Assembly: GCF_004354985.1 (NCBI RefSeq)
Contig: NZ_SMSK01000005.1
Location: 124,001-188,000 of the forward strand
Source: Segetibacter sp. 3557_3
GTDB lineage: Bacteria; Bacteroidota; Bacteroidia; Chitinophagales; Chitinophagaceae
DNA length: 64,000 nt
Reading direction: 5' to 3'
The translations under genes were made by a program, and so were the position numbers. The notes under the pieces are model-generated. The model made no database searches. It was not told where the DNA came from and worked only from the letters and a program-made list of their open reading frames with translations. Position 1 is the first letter of the stretch. Each line of letters opens with the position of its first letter. Positions 19,357 through 29,143 of this stretch are shown in pieces.

Positions 19357-20298
19357 TTATTTCGAAGCGATTTTCCCCGCAGTGAGTTTTTCGAATTCTG
19401 CTTTGGTTACGGTGAAAATGGTTCCATGACGAACGCCTGCCGGTATCTTGATCTTATCCGAGATGTCGGTCCAGTTCTTCAGATCTTTTGATGCGACTGC
19501 CCCGTACTTGTGATCTCGGTATTTGTCGAAGTATACCACCCACTCTTCGCCTAACTTTAGCACCGTAGGTCCTTCAGCCCAATAGTTGCCGGTGATGGGT
19601 GCAGATGGTTTCGAATAGCCCTTTGTCAAATGTTTGCTCGTGGCAATACGCAGGTTCTTTTGCACGGGCCTGATGGTCTCATCTTTCAGGAACATGACAT
19701 ACCGGTTATCGATCTTTTGAATCGTTGCATCTATGACGTTGAAGTTTTGGTCGTACAGCAATTTGGCCTTGCTAAAATTTTTGAAGTCTTTTGTGAGCAC
19801 GTAATAAATCCGGTGGTTATTGTCGCCCAGTGTGTCGGTTGCCGGGAACCTGCCCTTAATGGTTGTTGCCCAATAGATCATGTACTCTTTAGAGGAAGCA
19901 TTGTAGTAAATCTCGGGCGCCCAGCAATTTTTGGCCGAATCTTCGTGCGCCATTACCGGGATATCCTGTTGTTCCGACCAATTGAGCAGGTCATCGGAAC
20001 TCGCATAACCGATGCTGCGATCGTTCCAGCTCACGGTCCACACCATATGGAACCTGCCATCGCCGCCGCGAACGATGCAGGGATCACGCATCAGCTTGTC
20101 TTTGCTTACCGTCGGTCGTAAAATTGATTTATCGTTGAACATGGAGGTCCAGCTATAACCATCCTGGCTCGAGGCCAGGTGTAGGCCATCCTGCCCATTG
20201 TTTTTGAAATAAGCAAACAGGTAAACTTCGTTGGTTGTTTGTGCACCCGTTTTCGAAAACACGGAGAGGAGTAAAAGGCAGGAGAGCAGAGGTTTCAT
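19357..20298 (-). CDS. GH43-family glycosidase (arabinosidase-like)
   Basis: The start is set at the ATG at 20298 (MKPLLSCLLLLSVFSKTGAQ, signal peptide); the frame opens five codons earlier. The 313-aa protein is a single five-bladed propeller of clan GH-F. The general-base Asp lies in LMRDPCIVRGG, the transition-state Asp is probably in the next blades, and the general-acid Glu lies in WAPEIYY or in YWAEGPTVLKL. Blade repeats such as GYASSDDLLNWSEQ are typical of arabinan- and arabinosidase-type GH43. It probably removes arabinose from RG-I side chains. The subfamily cannot be assigned by eye. The gene is flanked by inverted low-complexity repeats. Confidence 0.75.
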   Translation of the reverse strand: MKPLLSCLLLLSVFSKTGAQTTNEVYLFAYFKNNGQDGLHLASSQDGYSWTSMFNDKSILRPTVSKDKLMRDPCIVRGGDGRFHMVWTVSWNDRSIGYASSDDLLNWSEQQDIPVMAHEDSAKNCWAPEIYYNASSKEYMIYWATTIKGRFPATDTLGDNNHRIYYVLTKDFKNFSKAKLLYDQNFNVIDATIQKIDNRYVMFLKDETIRPVQKNLRIATSKHLTKGYSKPSAPITGNYWAEGPTVLKLGEEWVVYFDKYRDHKYGAVASKDLKNWTDISDKIKIPAGVRHGTIFTVTKAEFEKLTAGKIASK

Positions 20299-20324
20299 AA
20301 GGGAGCAGGTCATGGGTAATAAGG

Positions 20325-20545
20325 TATTTGGATTAGCGAATTACGAATTGGAGATCGGGTATTAAGGTATTTGGTGTTGGGATTAGCGGATTACGAATAG
20401 CGAATTACGAATTGGGGATTGGGTATTAAAGTTTTTGGTGTTGGGATTAGCGGATTACTGATACGAATTACGAATTGGAGATTGGGTATTAAGGTATTTG
20501 GTGTTGGGATTAGCGGATTACGGATAGCGAATTTCAAGGGATATG
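20325..20545. repeat. Low-complexity repeat block upstream of the GH43 gene (inverted relative to 19010-19345)
   Basis: Three or more imperfect units of about 70 to 85 bases contain GGGTATTAAGGTATTTGG, GGATTAGCGGATTACG and GCGAATTACGAATTGG. The reverse complement of the GGATTAGCGGATTACGAA phrase closely matches the TTCGCCAATCCGTAATCC and GCTAATCC text on the other side of the GH43 gene. Confidence 0.75.
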
Positions 20546-20583
20546 AGTTATGGGAGATGAGAGATGAGTCGTAATTGGTTGGA

Positions 20584-20736
20584 ACCTAGTTTAGTTAATG
20601 AATTTACTACTTGTATTAAGTAATTAGGATCGGAAATAACCGGCGAATTGAGCTATGCCGTACAAGGGAGTGACACAACGATGTTGAAAAGAGTTCCATC
20701 AGCTTGTCCCAAAAAACTTCTTTAAGCACCGACATG
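20584..20736 (-). repeat. MITE-like repeat family A, diverged copy in reverse orientation
   Basis: Read on the minus strand, GACATCGTTG-type text is preserved as AACATCGTTGTGTCACTCCC followed by TTGTACGGC (about 20688-20660). The ends are degraded: TAGTTTAGTTAA on the left and TTAAGCACCGACATG on the right still resemble the 17-bp ends of the intact copies. Its length is near 150 bp. Confidence 0.5.
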
Positions 20737-20841
20737 TGTACTATATCGCGTAACTAAATTCAGGTACATGTATCAACAGCTCCGCTTTTCGAATTTTTAC
20801 CTTTGACTTTTGCCTTTTACATTTTTCATTTTACATTTGAT

Positions 20842-23800
20842 CTACTCTCTCACCAATGTCACGCTCATCAAACCAATAACCACATCGTTTGCGAGGGTTT
20901 GCAATACCAGGCTGGCCAACGTTTTCGAAGGATCCAGTGGCAGGTCAAGAACAGTAGCTGCGCCACCATCTATAACCCGGTTGGAAAATCCTTTTATACT
21001 CGTGTAGTTTTTGAATTCTCGGGTATCTATCCCTGATTGCAGGTGAACACGCACGGGTACAGGTGCATCGGTTGTGAAGGCATACCGATCATTGAGGTAG
21101 TCTTCCTGGATGGGCCACCAGTTTTCGGGGTTCTTCAACAACAACTTAGCACTTGTGCCATCTGTATATTTAATCAACACCTGGCCATTATCAAAGCGGC
21201 TTTGCATAGGGTTCGTAGAGCCAGCCATCAATAAATAAACATGACGGGCTTTACCACTCAAAGGGATACTAAGGGTATCGGGATAGTTGTCCCATAACGA
21301 GGTAAATGCAATATTGCGGCTACCATACTCGGCAGGGGTTGCAAGTGGTATACCCTGGCTAAGCACAATTTCGCCTTTACTGCCTGCCCTTTGCCTTAGC
21401 CCGGAGTCGTTGATGTGTGCCGTTACAAGCGGGTAACACCAGTTGCCGATACCCTGGATGGGAAGTTGCAACGTTGGTACGGCCGGCCGGGGTGACAGGT
21501 ATTCGTTTTTGAATATGCTGGTGACCGCATCATTAAACCAGTCGTCCATATCAAGACGCTCTGTCTTTACTTCCGGAAGTTTGATGTTCCAATTGGTATA
21601 AGTAAGCGTGTCGGTATTTTGGCCGGATTGGAAAAACAACTGGTTGGTGCCGGGCATCAAGTGTTTCAGCGGCAGGTCAACCATCGTGTTACCATGTGCA
21701 CTAATGCTGATTGCATGGTTATAGGGTGTTTTACCTTTCGTAATCAACCTGCCGGATAATGTGGAAGCACCAAGGTTCCTAATTGTCACCCGGTACGGAT
21801 GCGCCGGCGTAGCAGCATCTACAAGTTGAAACCGATCGGCAATGTTAACGTTCAGCGGGATCCACCAGGTAAACTGTCCTTGCCTAACCTTCGCGAAGGC
21901 TGTGTTATCCGCGGTTTCCCGGGCGGTGGTTGCCGACAGTTTCAAAGCCGTATGCTTTACATCAATCAACAATTTTCCCGGATCGTAAATAGCTGCAAAT
22001 TTTGCGAGTTTAGTCGAAACCACCAGGTTTGCTGCCGGTGTTAGTTGTGCCGGTATTGCCGGCCTTTCAAACGGTTTGCCGGCCCATGATACCTGCACCT
22101 CGTATTCGTTTGCTGCTGCTGCCCTTATTGCCATGCAGGGTGTTCCTATGGCATCAGCAACTGCATCCCAGTCAGCAGGTTTACCATTTACCGTTAATGA
22201 GCTTATGCTGTCCAGGCGGGCCGGCAGTTTGAGCAGCAAAGCAAGGGTTTTACCTTCCCGTTTGATTGAATAATGATCCTGTTCGCCAGTACGTTTAAAT
22301 GCATAACGGATGTCCGGGGTTGAGAGTGATGCATGATCCCAGGCCTGCGGAAAACCCGGTGTAATGTGCAGGGTATCCTTCAACGCATCCGGAAAAATGC
22401 CAAAGAGTCCTTCAACAAGTGTGCGACCAGCCATACCAACAGGATCAGCAAAGTCGCGGTAGAGCTCACCCCTGATCGCATCGTAAAAAGAGAGCTGCTG
22501 AAAGCCGCCCGGACTCGACGATAGATACATGCTTTCAACAATGGCACTTTTCCAAAGCCGGTACGCTTCTTCTTTGCGTCCGCCCTGCCAGTACGCCAAT
22601 GATGTATGCAATACCTCAGCAAGAGCTACATTGTTGATCGACCAGGTATAAGGTTGCCAGTTCGAGGTAGACAATAAGTACAGGCTTGTATCGGCAAGTC
22701 CCCTTGCACGAACAGGGATATGCGGGATGTGGGTGTCGATATAGCGCAACGAACGATAAGCCTGGAAGGGATCAGTAATTTTGGAGTCAATGGCGTGGTA
22801 GATGGTCCATATTCCCGGGTTTGTATGCACCCGCTTTAGCCCAAGCAAATCCTTGTATTCGGCATAAACTCCCTTTGCCGGCAACCAAAGGTTCGTATTC
22901 AGCGCTTTTAAGATATGATCCGCCTCAGCCTGGTAAGGAGTTGGATCTTCGCCAAGCATGGTAGCGAGCCCGGCGACGGTTTTATTCGCACGATAGTTAT
23001 ATGCCGAAGAATGGGTAACTCCACCACCGCTGTATTGCAATGCATCACTCGCCCATATCGCCGCATAAGCATCGTATAAACCATCTCCATCAACATCAAA
23101 GTTGCGCTTCTCCCATTTCAGGTGACGCTGCAATAGTGGAAACATTTTTCGGGCAAACGCAGTGTCGCCCGTATACTGAATATGGTTGAGCAGTTGATCA
23201 ATAAACACCAGGTTCATATCGTAGTGATGCGCCCGGAAATCACCACCGGGATTACGGCTGATATAACCACTGCTGAATAACGAGGTCCCCAGCTTTTCGA
23301 GTTGCCGGGCAAGGTGTAATGCCGTATCCGAAACAACCGGACCGGTTTCGGGCGTGGTTACCTGCGAAAGGGCATAGCTGCTGAAATGTTTTCTTGCACG
23401 GTCGTGCCATCCCAAAGGATCCGCAACGTATGCACCACGCCATGCATTCAATCGCATTCGCCACGCCACGGCGCCGTGCAGGAAAGAAGGATCCTCCCAG
23501 ATGGCATCGGCGGCCATTGATAATGCACCACCTATCGTGTTGATGAATGGATCAGGGGTGTTTACTTTAATCCGGCTGGCCAACGCCTTCGCTGCCGACT
23601 CTGCTTCAATGAAGTACAGCGGCAATTTTTTGTAGTCGACAATCTGGCTTGCCGATGGATTTTCAATACAATAGTAATAGGTATCGCTGCCCCTCACCAA
23701 GTAGGAGCCGCAAATAATGGGTGCCGATCCCGCCCTGGATTGTAATAGTTCTGTTGGCGAGGCTGCCAGGTTTGCTTCGGCGAGCCGTATGTCGGAGCCG

Positions 23801-24534
23801 GTTGGCACTGTTCCAAGCAGTTGCTTTCCGGCGACCTTCTCTCCCTTGATTGCTGAGTCGGGGCGATGCTGCACCTCGTAACGTTCAGCTTCCGACAGTA
23901 TGGTACCCGTGCCATATTGAAGGCGAAATACGTTTTTATCTACCCGGTAGATGTTGTCGCGGCAATAAGCGGGTTGCATATAAAACACCGACTCCGGGTC
24001 GGCGCCAATATCGCCATCACGAGAGAATTTCTTCCCAGACGCGCCACCGTAAGCCCAAATCAAACGCAAGCTATCCACCGGCTGAGCAATTTCCGTTTTG
24101 ATGATCATACCTTCCTTTCCTGCCAGCGCCAAAACCGTAACCCTGATCGTGCCGGTTCCCAACATTGGATCGGCAATATCGTAGATCATCGAACCTGTCC
24201 GATAGGTGGCTTTTACCTGCTGTGCAGCTGTCAGCCATTTACTATTTTGCCCCACCGCAATTCCCAGTTTAAAGTTGCCGCCCATGCCGGGCATATACAA
24301 CGCAAATTCCGGCAGGTCACCAGCTTCCACCCGAAAGCCGGTATTGGTACCATAAAGTGCCCGGTTAAAACGTTGCCTGCCGTTTACGCAAATAAAGTCT
24401 TCACCCTGTGGTGTATAATGAATGCTTCGCGCCTTACCATGCCAGTTTCGTGTTGAGTCCGAAACCTGTCCACTTGAAACCGCAGGCAATAGCAGCCCCA
24501 GCAATGTCAAAATCATTAAGCTTCTAATCGTCAT
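20842..24534 (-). CDS. DUF4450-family secreted six-hairpin protein
   Basis: The frame is open from 24741, but the signal peptide starts at MTIRSLMILTLLGLLLPAVSSGQ, giving a start at 24534 and 1230 aa. The N-terminal part (NWHGKARSIHYTPQGEDFICVNG, then FNRALYGTNTGFRVEAGDLP) matches the DUF4450 family as I remember it. The centre (about residues 380-800) is an (alpha/alpha)6 toroid with DVDGDGLYDAYAAIWASDALQ and WQPYTWSINNVALAEVLH. The C-terminal 400 residues are beta-rich. The family is confined mostly to Bacteroidota and sits in pectin loci; no activity can be stated from the sequence. It is a strong candidate for a glycosidase acting on an RG-I side chain. Confidence 0.75.
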   Translation of the reverse strand: MTIRSLMILTLLGLLLPAVSSGQVSDSTRNWHGKARSIHYTPQGEDFICVNGRQRFNRALYGTNTGFRVEAGDLPEFALYMPGMGGNFKLGIAVGQNSKWLTAAQQVKATYRTGSMIYDIADPMLGTGTIRVTVLALAGKEGMIIKTEIAQPVDSLRLIWAYGGASGKKFSRDGDIGADPESVFYMQPAYCRDNIYRVDKNVFRLQYGTGTILSEAERYEVQHRPDSAIKGEKVAGKQLLGTVPTGSDIRLAEANLAASPTELLQSRAGSAPIICGSYLVRGSDTYYYCIENPSASQIVDYKKLPLYFIEAESAAKALASRIKVNTPDPFINTIGGALSMAADAIWEDPSFLHGAVAWRMRLNAWRGAYVADPLGWHDRARKHFSSYALSQVTTPETGPVVSDTALHLARQLEKLGTSLFSSGYISRNPGGDFRAHHYDMNLVFIDQLLNHIQYTGDTAFARKMFPLLQRHLKWEKRNFDVDGDGLYDAYAAIWASDALQYSGGGVTHSSAYNYRANKTVAGLATMLGEDPTPYQAEADHILKALNTNLWLPAKGVYAEYKDLLGLKRVHTNPGIWTIYHAIDSKITDPFQAYRSLRYIDTHIPHIPVRARGLADTSLYLLSTSNWQPYTWSINNVALAEVLHTSLAYWQGGRKEEAYRLWKSAIVESMYLSSSPGGFQQLSFYDAIRGELYRDFADPVGMAGRTLVEGLFGIFPDALKDTLHITPGFPQAWDHASLSTPDIRYAFKRTGEQDHYSIKREGKTLALLLKLPARLDSISSLTVNGKPADWDAVADAIGTPCMAIRAAAANEYEVQVSWAGKPFERPAIPAQLTPAANLVVSTKLAKFAAIYDPGKLLIDVKHTALKLSATTARETADNTAFAKVRQGQFTWWIPLNVNIADRFQLVDAATPAHPYRVTIRNLGASTLSGRLITKGKTPYNHAISISAHGNTMVDLPLKHLMPGTNQLFFQSGQNTDTLTYTNWNIKLPEVKTERLDMDDWFNDAVTSIFKNEYLSPRPAVPTLQLPIQGIGNWCYPLVTAHINDSGLRQRAGSKGEIVLSQGIPLATPAEYGSRNIAFTSLWDNYPDTLSIPLSGKARHVYLLMAGSTNPMQSRFDNGQVLIKYTDGTSAKLLLKNPENWWPIQEDYLNDRYAFTTDAPVPVRVHLQSGIDTREFKNYTSIKGFSNRVIDGGAATVLDLPLDPSKTLASLVLQTLANDVVIGLMSVTLVRE

Positions 24535-24879
24535 ATTCAGACTAATGAGAGGGTTCAAAGTCCCCGATTTTGAAACAAAGTAAGTGCATGAAAAAATGTT
24601 TTTTATGGCCTTAGCGACGGTACTACTATTTGGCTTTTCTTGCCACGCCCGCCCGGCCAAGGCCATTCGGACGGGCTCGCTTGTACGGCAACACATTATT
24701 GAGCAAATCTGTAAAGCCATCTCGCTCACCAAGTCTTTCATATCTATACTCTATGGTTGCAATAAAACATTCTAAGTATCAGGATCGAAAAGTGTTGTTG
24801 AGCAGGGAAATGATTTAGTGTTCCCAGACTGATTCGACTGTCGTGCTCCTTTTTACTTTTTATTTTGACTTTAATTTTC
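24535..24879. other. Intergenic, 345 bases, with one REP-like palindrome
   Basis: The stretch between DUF4450 and GH2 contains a GC-rich REP-like element (separate entry) and T-rich text just 3' of the GH2 stop. The plus-strand frame through it has no coding character. Confidence 0.6.
24647..24676. repeat. REP-like GC-rich palindrome (family B), copy 1
   Basis: GCCCGCCCGGC, then CAAG, then GCCATTCGGACGGGC: the outer arms are near-complementary (GCCCGTCCG versus CGGACGGGC with one change). CTCGCTTGTACGG follows directly, a phrase from repeat family A. The same palindrome recurs at 52165-52193 and, interrupted, at 46250-46302 and 40380-40410. Confidence 0.65.
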
Positions 24880-27723
24880 TTAAAAAACATTATCAATCAC
24901 CGGCCTGCTGTACTGCTCTTTACTGTTGTCTGTTTTAGGCAACCCAAAGTAGAAATAGAGGGTGCGTTTAATGGGACCTGCGATTTTCGTTGGCTCACTT
25001 TGCGGGCCAAGTGCTGATGTGTTGTAACTAATGTTTAGTGCCAGCTTGGTACCAATTGGCGGAATACAATCAAGAAACGAGATATTACCAACGGGCAGTT
25101 CGGGGTGGGGACGGGCACCCGTAAGCCCATAGAAATCGAATAGCCGTACGTATAGTCCAGTGTCTTTGCTGGCCATGTAAAACTTTCCTTCTACGGTACT
25201 AAATTCCATCCAGGTAATGTCGCCATAGTAGCCCTTAAATTCAGGTAATACCAGCGGAGAATAACCTGTCTGGGTATTGTTGTACATGTTCTGCCAAACA
25301 TTCACCGGGGTACCGGCCATACGATTCTTCCACTGGCGAAGCGGCCCTTTTCCCAACCACTTTGCACTAAGCATAAAGTTTTCCGGGTAGCTGAAACTCA
25401 CACCCGCAAAAGGGTAACTGCCATTGAGTGTATACTCATATTCAAGGCTTACCCATCCACTACCCAGCATCTTCCAACGCGCGTATTTCATTGCACCGTC
25501 ATAGGTAAATTCAACAACATGGCTTTTACCTTCCTCGTAGTGCCTGCTGGAAACCACGTTTGCCGTTCCCTGCACCAGCACCGGTCCCTTTGCAAAGGAT
25601 AGGTTGTCCATTGCAGCGTTTTTCGTTCCTGCCAGCATACCGGTACGTTTGTTCAAAAACACCGAATTTTCTCCGCCGCGTAAAATATAGGTGGTGTCTG
25701 TTTCCGTAAAAGCAGTTGCGCTGTCATTCTCCAACACGATATCAGCAAGTAACTGTGTATTGCTTTTCACCTTCCAGGTCCATTTATAGATTTCTTTTTT
25801 AAAAGGATCGAGTGCTACGAGCATTAAGGCATCGTATTTTTTATAATCAGCCGGAAGCTTTAATGCGATGTTACCTTTTGCAAGTGGGGCAATAGCGGTT
25901 GTGCTTGCTGATCCTTTTTGCTGCACAGTATAGCCATCAAATTGTTCCTTTGGCTTACGGTAGTTTACAAGTGCCCACTGAAAAGTGCATTGGTTAATGT
26001 TGGTAAAATGAAACCTGTTTTCTACTTCAATGCTGCCATTAAAGTTTGCAGGCAGTTCCGTCATGCGGATTTTAACCGGTGAAAATATTTCGCGTAGTGC
26101 ATAATAACTGCCTTCTTTTTGCCGGTGTGGGCCGAGTATACCATCGGGTGCATTAAGTCCGTTTGCGTCGATGATGTTGTTCATGTCGGTGCGCACGATT
26201 CCTTCATCCACCATCGCCCAAATAAAGCCACCTCCCGATCTTTTGGCGTTCCAATGCAGTTCCCAAAAGTCGTGCATTGCCGAACCACCACCACCGTCAT
26301 CCTGGGAGTGTAAAAATTCTGTCGGCATATAAATCAGGCTGTCGTTGAGGATCTTTTGGGTACTGTAATAATCTTCGTAGTGATTACAGTCGATGCCATT
26401 GAAGTCATTACCCGGCCGGTGGTGTGGATGTATCACTGGTCGTTTGCTATAATCCCATCGTACAAATTCTTTGTCGAGTTCTTTGTTGGTTCCACCCTCG
26501 TTTCCATTATCCCAGAAGATGATGGACGGGTGATTCAGGTCGCGGGTAACCATTTCCCTTACCAGTGGAATACCGGCTTTGGTACTGTAGAATTTCTGCC
26601 ATCCTGCAAGTTCATCCAGCACATATATGCCGAGCGAGTCACAGAGGTTTAAGAAGTTTACATCCGGGGGGTAGTGTGAACACCGAACGGCGTTCATGTT
26701 CATTTCTTTTAGCAGGCGCACATCCAGCAGGTCAACATCCGGGTTGGTCGCCCGCCCGGTTTCGGGCCACCATACGTGGCGGTTGACCCCCTTCATTTTT
26801 ATCTGCACCCCGTTCAGGTAAATGCCATCTCCCCGCCGTACCTCAATGGTACGGAACCCAAACTTTTCGCTGGCCTGGTAACCTGGCTGGCTGCCTGAGG
26901 CGAGACGAACGTTGACCTTGTAGAGGTTTGGTGTTTCGGAGGTCCATTGCAGGGCATTGGTGACTTTGGTATTCAGTACAACCATTGTGTCACCCTTTGC
27001 CGCTTTACCTGTTGCACTTCCAACAACTTCACCTTTTGTATCGGTGATATTGGCGGTGACAGTTGTTGGTTGCGATACCCCCCGCAGGTTAACCTGCATG
27101 CTAAACGAGCCATCTGCTTTGGCGTCAATAGCGGTATAATCAATATGGGTCTTGGGAACAGCTTCGAGCAAAACCGGGCGGTATATGCCACCAAATACCC
27201 AGTAGTCGGCCAGGCGCTCAGCATTGTTTACGCTTACGTCGGAGCTCATCTTACTTACCGTTACTTCCAGCAGGTTTGATTTGCCAAACTGGAGTTTGTC
27301 GCTGATGTTGTATTTAAACCGGTAGAATGCGCCCTGGTGAATGTCACCCGCTGGTTTACCATTAATCTTCACCTCGGTGTCAGTCATTGATCCTTCAAAA
27401 ACAATAAATACTGTCTTGTTTTTCCATGCGGCGGGCACCATAAACCGGTGTTTGTACATCCCCTTCTCGTCGGCGAAGCGGAAGTTTTTACCGTAGGTTT
27501 TGTAGTCACGGCCATAATTGTACGCACCGAAACCCTGTTGTTCCCAGTGCGAGGGCACCTGGATTTTAGTCCATACCCCGCTATTGCGGCCGCCGGTGCA
27601 AAAGAAATCCCAGGACGCGGTGTTTTTCGTGTCGGTTCCGGAGAGATAGACCACCTCCTTGGTCTGCGCGAATGGATTAAGGCTTAGCAACAGGAGTACA
27701 ACCAGTGTGGTAAAGGATTTCAT
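24880..27723 (-). CDS. GH2 beta-galactosidase-like enzyme
   Basis: The start is set at 27723 (MKSFTTLVVLLLLSLNPFAQ, signal peptide). The 947-aa enzyme shows the GH2 order: jelly-roll sugar-binding domain (VPSHWEQQGFGAYNYG), immunoglobulin-like domain, and TIM barrel with VRCSHYPPDVNFLNLCDSLG. The acid/base Glu lies in FWDNGNEGG (about residue 406) and the nucleophile Glu in YMPTEFLHS (about 468). A C-terminal beta-sandwich of about 250 aa follows. The nucleophile segment is followed by an unusual run of Asp and Gly (DDGGGG). In this locus the likely job is removal of beta-linked galactose from RG-I side chains, although other GH2 specificities cannot be excluded. Confidence 0.85.
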   Translation of the reverse strand: MKSFTTLVVLLLLSLNPFAQTKEVVYLSGTDTKNTASWDFFCTGGRNSGVWTKIQVPSHWEQQGFGAYNYGRDYKTYGKNFRFADEKGMYKHRFMVPAAWKNKTVFIVFEGSMTDTEVKINGKPAGDIHQGAFYRFKYNISDKLQFGKSNLLEVTVSKMSSDVSVNNAERLADYWVFGGIYRPVLLEAVPKTHIDYTAIDAKADGSFSMQVNLRGVSQPTTVTANITDTKGEVVGSATGKAAKGDTMVVLNTKVTNALQWTSETPNLYKVNVRLASGSQPGYQASEKFGFRTIEVRRGDGIYLNGVQIKMKGVNRHVWWPETGRATNPDVDLLDVRLLKEMNMNAVRCSHYPPDVNFLNLCDSLGIYVLDELAGWQKFYSTKAGIPLVREMVTRDLNHPSIIFWDNGNEGGTNKELDKEFVRWDYSKRPVIHPHHRPGNDFNGIDCNHYEDYYSTQKILNDSLIYMPTEFLHSQDDGGGGSAMHDFWELHWNAKRSGGGFIWAMVDEGIVRTDMNNIIDANGLNAPDGILGPHRQKEGSYYALREIFSPVKIRMTELPANFNGSIEVENRFHFTNINQCTFQWALVNYRKPKEQFDGYTVQQKGSASTTAIAPLAKGNIALKLPADYKKYDALMLVALDPFKKEIYKWTWKVKSNTQLLADIVLENDSATAFTETDTTYILRGGENSVFLNKRTGMLAGTKNAAMDNLSFAKGPVLVQGTANVVSSRHYEEGKSHVVEFTYDGAMKYARWKMLGSGWVSLEYEYTLNGSYPFAGVSFSYPENFMLSAKWLGKGPLRQWKNRMAGTPVNVWQNMYNNTQTGYSPLVLPEFKGYYGDITWMEFSTVEGKFYMASKDTGLYVRLFDFYGLTGARPHPELPVGNISFLDCIPPIGTKLALNISYNTSALGPQSEPTKIAGPIKRTLYFYFGLPKTDNSKEQYSRPVIDNVF

Positions 27724-28093
27724 ATGAGCGTTAATTGTATTGATCTGCGGTACAATGTAGGAACAAACGGGGTATCCCAAGCGGGGGCGGCAGAAAAAAT
27801 AGACTACAAGGGTAAGTTCAGAATCAGGTTAAAGTGCGAGGGAACAGCCGAAACCCGGAATGATGTTTAAAACAGCACGGGCGCGCGGTATGATAAGGCG
27901 AAAATTATCCCGCTGCAAAAGTGCTTACAGGCAATTGGCACGCCGCACTTCTGGCCGTACGTAACAGCTTTTACAGACAATAATTGGCAAATGCTCCCCA
28001 AAGCGATGCGGTTGAACGGAGCGTCGCAACCGGGGCTGATAAAAGAACATCCGCTGGTCAACAAAAAACAAAGCAAGTGAGTAGGTCTGCGCG
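27724..28093. other. Intergenic, 370 bases, nothing recognised
   Basis: No repeat, hairpin with T-run or plausible ORF was found between the GH2 start and the GH43 stop. Overlapping frames here lack coding features. Confidence 0.5.
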
Positions 28094-29098
28094 TTATGGC
28101 TTGCCATACTTTATTCCCTCTGACGTCATAACGATGCGCTTTATCGTACCATCTTTATTGTAGTACAACCGGTCGATACAAACGGAGCGATGGTAACTTC
28201 CGGCATCGGGAACAAGCGCACCATTGTGGTAAATAAAGTAGGACTTATTCTTAAACTCGATTATGGCCTGGTGGTTGGTATTGCTGTTGCCGGCAATCTC
28301 GTTGATGATACCCTTAAACTCCCATGGCCCGTTGATATTACGGCTCATGGCATAAGCGATCTTCTCCGGGAACTCGTAAGCATACGAAAGATAATACCAG
28401 CCATTGTGTTTATGTACCCAGGGTGCTTCGGTAAAATGCGGCAATTTGATCGATTTAAATTCGCCATCCATCTCCACCATGTTGCTCTTCAGCTTCACAT
28501 AACGCAAACCCGTGTTACCCCAAAACAGGTATGCCTGGCCATCATCGTCGATGAATACCGATGGATCAATATCATCCCAGGTGATTTTTGTATCGGTGGT
28601 CATATCATTGGTGATAAGCGCTTTGCCAATGGCATCTTTAAAAGGGCCCGTTGGTTTATCGGCAACTGCAACACCAATCGCTTTACCGTTTATCGTTTTA
28701 TGTTCAACGGCGACATACCAATAGAACTTATTGTTCCGGTAAATAACCTGGGATGCCCACGCATCGCCCTTGGCCCATGAAAAATCCTTGACGGACATAG
28801 GTGAAGGATGTTCTTTCCAATTGACCATATCAGCAGATGAATAACACAACCAATCATTCATAACATATCGCGACTGCTTATCGGGAGCCTCATCATGACC
28901 GGTATACAGGTATACAGAGTCTTTAAAAACCATTGCCGCAGGATCGGCGGTGAACTTATCACGAATGATGGGATTCCCGGTAAAACGTGCGGTATCAACA
29001 GTACCACCGGCAGGCGCAACGGATCGGCGGCTACGGCAACCCCAATTTAATGCAAGCAAACTAAGTCCGGCAATTACGAGAAGTTTATTGATTTTCAA
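28094..29098 (-). CDS. GH43 lipoprotein (beta-xylosidase / arabinofuranosidase type)
   Basis: A 334-aa protein with a lipobox, LALNWGC, so Cys21 is the lipidation site and the protein should be membrane-anchored. The five-bladed propeller carries Asp52 (general base, in TADPAAMVF), Asp in WDDIDPSVFID (pKa modulator) and Glu in HFTEAPWVHKHNGWYYL (general acid). This is the full GH43 set. It is 45 bases downstream of the next GH2 gene and probably co-transcribed. Likely role: trimming arabinose or xylose from pectic side chains; specificity not readable. Confidence 0.88.
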   Translation of the reverse strand: MKINKLLVIAGLSLLALNWGCRSRRSVAPAGGTVDTARFTGNPIIRDKFTADPAAMVFKDSVYLYTGHDEAPDKQSRYVMNDWLCYSSADMVNWKEHPSPMSVKDFSWAKGDAWASQVIYRNNKFYWYVAVEHKTINGKAIGVAVADKPTGPFKDAIGKALITNDMTTDTKITWDDIDPSVFIDDDGQAYLFWGNTGLRYVKLKSNMVEMDGEFKSIKLPHFTEAPWVHKHNGWYYLSYAYEFPEKIAYAMSRNINGPWEFKGIINEIAGNSNTNHQAIIEFKNKSYFIYHNGALVPDAGSYHRSVCIDRLYYNKDGTIKRIVMTSEGIKYGKP

Positions 29099-29143
29099 TT
29101 TCGCAGATTTTGTGTTTACAAATGACAGCCAACCGTTCCTAAA

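Noticed and set aside
22333-24456. Several plus-strand frames within the DUF4450 gene, the longest of 196 codons
   Set aside because: All are antisense to the DUF4450 coding sequence, a common effect of codon bias in long genes.
24535-24741. Upstream extension of the DUF4450 gene by 69 codons
   Set aside because: It would bury the clear signal peptide that begins at 24534, and the extra residues include a REP-like repeat.
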